DNA from: Acinetobacter sp. ANC 4862
GTDB taxonomy: Bacteria > Pseudomonadota > Gammaproteobacteria > Pseudomonadales > Moraxellaceae
DNA length: 64,000 nucleotides
NCBI RefSeq assembly: GCF_004336635.1
Contig: NZ_SJXH01000006.1
Coordinates: 56,842 to 120,841 of the forward strand
Reading direction: 5' to 3'
In this document: positions 60,101 to 64,000 of the stretch, piece after piece
Layout of the letters: the number at the start of each line of letters is the position of its first letter
Numbering within the stretch: position 1 is the stretch's first letter
Position numbers and translations under genes: made by a program
The notes under the pieces: model-generated
Seen by the model: only the letters and a program-made list of their open reading frames with translations
Told to the model about the DNA's origin: nothing
Database searches by the model: none

Positions 60101-61571
60101 CTTGATAATTTAAAAGTTCCAAACAATGCTGAATGGTTTTACCTACACGGGCATGCGTTTCAATCGAGGATATTTTAGGCCAAGTCGCCCGTTCCCCCTC
60201 ACGTTGTAACAATTTGAATAAATATGGTCGCGGATTCTGAAACATATAACTATAGTGTCGCAAGCTATAAGCCCCGACAATATTTACATCGCCATAATAC
60301 CCTTGATCAATCACACCAAAACCATGATCGAGCAATCGTCGCACTGGGGGAATTTTTCCAACCCGACCCCGGCTAAAGTCCATAATCCCTTTGGCAATCA
60401 CCTTCCCTTGACGTCGAATAATCCGTTCAGGCCAACTCAACAGGTCTCGACGGTGGCGTTCTGCATCACTTTGCATAAACGGTACGATATGAGGATTGAC
60501 CTGACTGGCGATGGTGTAATTTAAATTATACAGTCTTGCCATTTTCTCTTGAGGGAAATCACTGCGTACACTGCCATCCACCCAACGCGTATTTGCCATA
60601 TAGGGCGTCAACTTACCATCATAACGCTTACTGGTTAAATGTACCGGTGGAAATAAAATAGGAACTGCACAGGAGGCCAATACCGCACTCCAAACCAGTA
60701 AATCTGGCGAAGTATAGGCATTCATAATCCGGGCTTCTTGTGACGCATCATAAGGGGCAACAGCCACATTAATATGCAACCCGGAGATTTTAAAGGCTTC
60801 TTCAAAGGTCACATGACCCAAATTCTCAATCAAGAATTTCTTTAAGTACATTACATCGGCAAAACCACCGTTTCCCTTCATAATGTCGTTAAATTTACGA
60901 AAATGAAAAGCTTCACTAAAAAAGTTTTCACCATTTAAAAGTCTTGAAATATCTGACGGTTTTGAAGTACCCAACATTGCCGTCATAATTGCACCCGCAC
61001 TTGAACCAGAGATCACCTTGGGCATTAAATCCTGTTCAAGCAATGCCTTACACACACCTGTATGAAACAATCCCAAGGTCGCACCACCTGAAAACATAAT
61101 GGCAGGTTGACCGTATGCCTTTTTACAATGCTCAAAAAATTCAATTTTTTCAGCCAAACCTAAACAGGAACAAGCATCTGAAGCAATGTAGGCAAGACTT
61201 TCACTGACTTCTTCCACATAATCTTCTATGATTTTTTTTGTTCCCACATAGGTGGCGGTAAACAACATCGGATTTGCAATATTGGCAATATCATAGCTTA
61301 AACCTTCACGTAATATGTACATGAGATCATGGCTACGTTTTTGAAAACGATAGCGCCTTAACCGACTCAAGCGTTGAGAAATAATTTCAGCATCAAAATA
61401 AGGTGAGCAATTATCATACTTCCATTCCTGAGCACCTGATTCTTCATCTATTTGCAGTGCGAGGCTTTTCCATTCTTCATATGTTTCAGCAGTTTCAAGT
61501 TGGCGCTTTAATTTTTTTATGCGATACGCCTGATGTGGATTAATATCTTGTGTGAAATCTTTAAATAACAT
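60060..61571 (-). CDS. patatin-like phospholipase with DUF3336
   Basis: This 503-residue protein has an N-terminal DUF3336 region (about residues 1-150; YRFQKRSHDLMYILREGLS, IANPMLF) as found in yeast triacylglycerol lipases Tgl3-5. The patatin catalytic domain follows: oxyanion SGGATLG (161-167), nucleophile GSSAG (Ser191), and the Asp of the dyad in RWVDGSVRSDFP. It should release fatty acids from lipids. The C-terminus (~440-503) is helical. The kinase-like gene overlaps its 3' end. Confidence 0.85.
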   Translation of the reverse strand: MLFKDFTQDINPHQAYRIKKLKRQLETAETYEEWKSLALQIDEESGAQEWKYDNCSPYFDAEIISQRLSRLRRYRFQKRSHDLMYILREGLSYDIANIANPMLFTATYVGTKKIIEDYVEEVSESLAYIASDACSCLGLAEKIEFFEHCKKAYGQPAIMFSGGATLGLFHTGVCKALLEQDLMPKVISGSSAGAIMTAMLGTSKPSDISRLLNGENFFSEAFHFRKFNDIMKGNGGFADVMYLKKFLIENLGHVTFEEAFKISGLHINVAVAPYDASQEARIMNAYTSPDLLVWSAVLASCAVPILFPPVHLTSKRYDGKLTPYMANTRWVDGSVRSDFPQEKMARLYNLNYTIASQVNPHIVPFMQSDAERHRRDLLSWPERIIRRQGKVIAKGIMDFSRGRVGKIPPVRRLLDHGFGVIDQGYYGDVNIVGAYSLRHYSYMFQNPRPYLFKLLQREGERATWPKISSIETHARVGKTIQHCLELLNYQDDPAQKEAEFIAV

Positions 61572-61757
61572 ATCTACCCCTCAAACCCTTTCATTTTTAT
61601 TCGCCCTTCATGATAGGGTATCACGCCTAATATTGACAGAAAACTCAGCGGATTATCATTGCAAAAATGCCTATTCCATTGGCAAATTATGACTAATTGA
61701 TATACAGTTCTTCAGTAAAACCGCCCTTTTACTTTTAAACGTATAAGCTGAACAATC

Positions 61758-62630
61758 ATGGCAACAATTGATTTACCTGATCATATATTACAAGCACTTT
61801 CTACTGTACTCCAACAACTACAGCAAAATTTACCCGAACTGAAACAAGAAACCGACTTTTCGGCATCCGCTTATAAATGGCAAGACAAACAATTAAAAGC
61901 CATTCAACAGCCCAAAAAGATGTATTTGGATGATTTAAAAGGTATTGAAAGACAAAAAGAAAAAGTGATTCAAAATACCCTGCAATTCCTGAAGGGTTTA
62001 CCTGCTAATGATGTTTTACTTACAGGTTCACGGGGTACGGGTAAATCTTCTATTGTCCGCGCCCTGCTCACCCAATATGAGTCGGAAGGTTTACGTTTAA
62101 TTGAAATTGAACGTGATGATTTATCTGACCTCCCACTAATCCAGAAGCTTATTGAAAACCGTCCGGAAAAGTTTATTGTCTATTGTGATGATTTAGCCTT
62201 CAACGCTGAAGATGAAAACTATCGTAGTTTAAAAAGTGTTTTAGATGGTTCATTACAGTCAGGTTCAAGTAATTTTATTATTTACGCCACCAGTAACCGC
62301 CGTCATTTACTGCCTGAGTTTATGCATGAAAACACACCGGTAACGCGCGTTGATGTGCCGCAATATACAGAACTTCACCCTCAAGAAGCGATTGAAGAGA
62401 AAATTTCACTCTCAGACCGTTTCGGAATGTGGCTGTCTTTTTATCCCATGGATCAGAATTTGTATTTAGAAATCGTTGAGCATTATCTAGCAAAAGCCAA
62501 TATGCCTATGGATGAGTTTACACGTGCCGAAGCGTTGCGTTGGTGTCAGGCACGTGGGCAGCGCTCAGGGCGTGCGGCGTATCAGTTTTCTAAACACTGG
62601 ATTGGTTCACAAAAATTGGCATCGCTTTAA
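61758..62630 (+). CDS. DUF815 AAA ATPase
   Basis: The 290-residue ATPase has LLTGSRGTGKSSIVRALL (Walker A GSRGTGKS), IVYCDDLAFN (Walker B), IIYATSNRRHLLPE (sensor 1), and the C-terminal RGQRSGRAAYQFSKHW (sensor-2-like). This is the DUF815 family, probably chaperone-like; the client is unknown. It opens with an amphipathic helical ~80-residue N-terminus. It is divergent from the patatin gene. Confidence 0.85.
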   Translation: MATIDLPDHILQALSTVLQQLQQNLPELKQETDFSASAYKWQDKQLKAIQQPKKMYLDDLKGIERQKEKVIQNTLQFLKGLPANDVLLTGSRGTGKSSIVRALLTQYESEGLRLIEIERDDLSDLPLIQKLIENRPEKFIVYCDDLAFNAEDENYRSLKSVLDGSLQSGSSNFIIYATSNRRHLLPEFMHENTPVTRVDVPQYTELHPQEAIEEKISLSDRFGMWLSFYPMDQNLYLEIVEHYLAKANMPMDEFTRAEALRWCQARGQRSGRAAYQFSKHWIGSQKLASL

Positions 62631-62712
62631 TTGTTCATCATTTAGCCATTTTCAATCTCTTGTTGAATACTGATGAATACTGAAATAGAGATCTAAACTT
62701 CACATCAAGATA

Positions 62713-62742
62713 ACTTTAGATCTTTATACTTTAGATCTTTAT
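62713..62742 (+). repeat. 15-bp tandem repeat
   Basis: ACTTTAGATCTTTAT occurs twice in direct succession. Each copy contains the palindrome AGATCT; a third AGATCT lies 20 bases upstream. Confidence 0.85.
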
Positions 62743-62910
62743 TTCGATCATTACAGTTTGTAAAAAATTCTGGATGATTTACGCTTTCAGATCCTCTTCC
62801 TAAAAAACTTGAATCATTTTATTTGGACGATATAAACAACTGTTGTTATGTGCATTGCAATTTTGACATATCAAAGTTCATCAAAATGCTTCAAACTCGG
62901 CAAAACTTCT

Positions 62911-62950
62911 TGAGAGTCGCGAATATTGTTGATTATTCAGTGGACTCTCA
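62911..62950. promoter_or_regulatory. inverted repeat in the DUF4385 leader
   Basis: TGAGAGTC (62911-62918) and GACTCTCA (62943-62950) are perfect 8-bp arms around a 24-base loop, ending 10 bases before the AAGGA ribosome site. It could be an mRNA structure or an operator. Confidence 0.45.
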
Positions 62951-62970
62951 CATTTTAAGGAATCTCCTCA

Positions 62971-63537
62971 ATGACCAATAACGAACAAGATTCATTAACG
63001 CCTAAGCCTGACGCCAAACCATTTTCACGCAGCTTTGACTTTTCACTCGACTTTGAAAAGATTAATTTCAGAAAGCGTCCAGAGTTATATCGCATTGGTC
63101 GTGGTGAAGAAGGTGTTTTATTGGTTGAACCCTATAAATCTGAAATTTTACCGTTTTGGCAATTTGAAGATGAAGCTCAAGCCACTGAAAGTAGCGCGAA
63201 GATTTTTGCATTATTTTTAGATTATTTAGAGAAAAATGATTTTGTTGGCGCAGACATGGCAAGAAAGTTTTTGCTGATGGGCTATACCCGTGCACGTCGT
63301 TATGCACATCATAAAAAAGGTACCCATAAAACTGGCCGAAAAAATAAAGGCGTTACACCCAAAGTTAAAGTACAACTCAATGATGCTGTTACAACTGAAA
63401 AACAGCCACGTAGCGCTGAAGACCAGGTCAAAATTGCTGTTGCGAAAATCTTTAAAGACAAAAGCGATCAAGCAAAATTAAATCCCAAATACGTTGAGCT
63501 TAAAGAACAATTCAATGAGTTGATCCGTCAGGATTAA
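62971..63537 (+). CDS. DUF4385 family protein
   Basis: The 188-residue protein has FDFSLDFEKINFRKRPELYRIGRGEEGVL (split: FEKINFRKRPELYRIGRG, EEGVLLVEPYKSEILPFW) and DFVGADMARKFLLMGYTRARRYA, the conserved core of DUF4385. A lysine-rich C-terminal tail (~40 residues) is an extension. Function unknown. AAGGA lies before the ATG. The terminator at 63577 ends the transcript. Confidence 0.82.
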   Translation: MTNNEQDSLTPKPDAKPFSRSFDFSLDFEKINFRKRPELYRIGRGEEGVLLVEPYKSEILPFWQFEDEAQATESSAKIFALFLDYLEKNDFVGADMARKFLLMGYTRARRYAHHKKGTHKTGRKNKGVTPKVKVQLNDAVTTEKQPRSAEDQVKIAVAKIFKDKSDQAKLNPKYVELKEQFNELIRQD

Positions 63538-63576
63538 TTAAACGCTGTCATTGAACTATCAATGATCGTTCACCCT

Positions 63577-63614
63577 AAAAGAGCAATTTCAAATTTAGAA
63601 ATTGCTCTTTTTTA
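63577..63614. terminator. terminator after the DUF4385 gene
   Basis: AAAAGAGCAATTTC and GAAATTGCTCTTTTTT form a long stem with an AAATTTA loop. Confidence 0.9.
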
Positions 63615-63648
63615 TTGTCTAAAATCATTTTTCAACGTGTAGCATTTC

Positions 63649-63890
63649 ATGGCCTTGTTCTACAAATTCAATTTACGGGCTGATTTAACTTTTATGATTT
63701 AACTCATAAAGAAGTCTATCTATCTCATAAACGTACCAATGCAGCCACCCCCAAACTGAAATACCAAACATTAGAAAAATTCCAAAGCTATATTCAAGAT
63801 CACAATGAACTGTTTAAAGCCATAAATACTGAAACAAGCCAGATAAAAAAAGAGGCTTTCAGCCCACTGCTGTCCCACAATTTTTCATAA
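63649..63890 (+). pseudogene. small gene frameshifted by a 14-bp duplication
   Basis: An ATG at 63649 reads MALFYKFNLRADLTFMI, stop. The sequence then continues in another frame as DLTHKEVYLSHKRTNAATPK, LKYQTLEKFQSYIQDHN, ELFKAINTETS and ends at TAA 63888-63890. GATTTAAC occurs at 63682 and again at 63696; removing the 14 bases between restores one frame of about 75 residues (MALFYKFNLRADLTHKEVYL onward). Family not recognised. No clear ribosome site. Confidence 0.55.
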
Positions 63891-63920
63891 AAGGAGGCTC
63901 AATTGAGCTTCCTTTTGTTT
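63887..63920 (+). terminator. terminator after the frameshifted small gene
   Basis: AAAAGGA-G-GCTCAA and TTGAGC-T-TCCTTTT pair over 13 positions with a single mismatch; the T-run is on the plus strand. Confidence 0.85.
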
Positions 63921-64000
63921 TATCGGTATTTTATCGGGCATGAATAAAGCTTTTAAGGTTTTTCTCTCAAACAGATTTACTTGGATCATTCTTAGTAACC

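Larger units (their letters stand above)
62631..62970. other. spacer with tandem and inverted repeats
   Basis: About 340 bases upstream of the DUF4385 gene with no ORF. It holds two tandem copies of ACTTTAGATCTTTAT (62713-62742) and an inverted repeat at 62911-62950. Confidence 0.6.

Overview
The window looks like chromosomal DNA of an Acinetobacter species (Gammaproteobacteria, Moraxellaceae). The reasons are its AT-rich composition, AT-rich spacers, and a gene set typical of that genus: RapA next to an RluA-type pseudouridine synthase, a divergent desT / desC-desB desaturase locus, separated ahpC and ahpF, tandem CYTH-CHAD proteins, and a FimT-PilV-PilW-PilX minor pilin cluster. The genus call rests on recognising protein families, not on a search. 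No rRNA, CRISPR array, intact insertion sequence or prophage was seen.

Layout. 1-5.5 kb: the 5' part of an rsuA-type gene, a UPF0756 membrane protein, an MFS transporter, metR, and a metE gene cut down to its first ~60 codons beside a small repeat protein, then an orphan mhpB-like dioxygenase. 5.6-15.5 kb (all minus): a PIF1-like helicase, a large PcfJ-like protein, a KAS III / acyltransferase pair and hrpA. 15.9-20 kb: ahpC, three small genes, ahpF, and an alanine-rich lipoprotein. 20.4-25.4 kb: a chimeric relic of two transporter genes, a lipoprotein, a radical-SAM / TIGR03915 pair, a nitronate monooxygenase-like gene and a frameshifted glycine-zipper gene. 25.7-28.6 kb: dusB, a DUF1615 lipoprotein and a HAD phosphatase. 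28.9-32.7 kb: a minor pilin operon without pilY1, carrying in-frame tandem repeats. 33.3-36.3 kb: the desaturase locus and its TetR regulator. 36.4-42.2 kb: an alpha/beta hydrolase, an orphan PAAR protein, rapA, rluA and an orphan carrier-protein gene. 42.5-43.2 kb: an AT-rich islet of two small genes. 43.4-46.9 kb: a GlcG-like gene, a palindromic repeat, hemL, thiE and a DUF962 protein. 47.2-50.3 kb: tandem CYTH-CHAD genes. 50.3-58.7 kb: an unrecognised conserved-looking protein, DUF3144, an amidohydrolase, a double-domain M16 peptidase, PhzF, gloB and small hypotheticals. 58.8-59.15 kb: tRNA-Leu, tRNA-Trp, tRNA-Leu. 59.2-63.9 kb: a kinase-like protein overlapping a patatin phospholipase, a DUF815 ATPase, DUF4385 and a frameshifted small gene.

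How the genes work together. AhpC and AhpF form the peroxide-reducing pair. DesT, DesC and DesB form an aerobic unsaturated-fatty-acid circuit, with palindromes in the shared promoter region. The minor pilins would prime type IV pili. The radical-SAM gene and its TIGR03915 partner overlap by one base and almost certainly act together on DNA, although their reaction is unknown. The most unusual material is the decaying or rearranged DNA: the metE stub, the VIT/YeeE chimera, two frameshifted small genes, and an in-frame insertion in hrpA that resembles the palindromic repeat near 43.9 kb.

I found no clearly new multi-gene defence or metabolic system. The best leads for undescribed biology are the YDY-repeat protein in the metE scar, the in-frame repeat in hrpA, the radical-SAM pair, the AT-rich zinc-ribbon / membrane-protein pair, and the orphan carrier protein fused to a dead isochorismatase fold.
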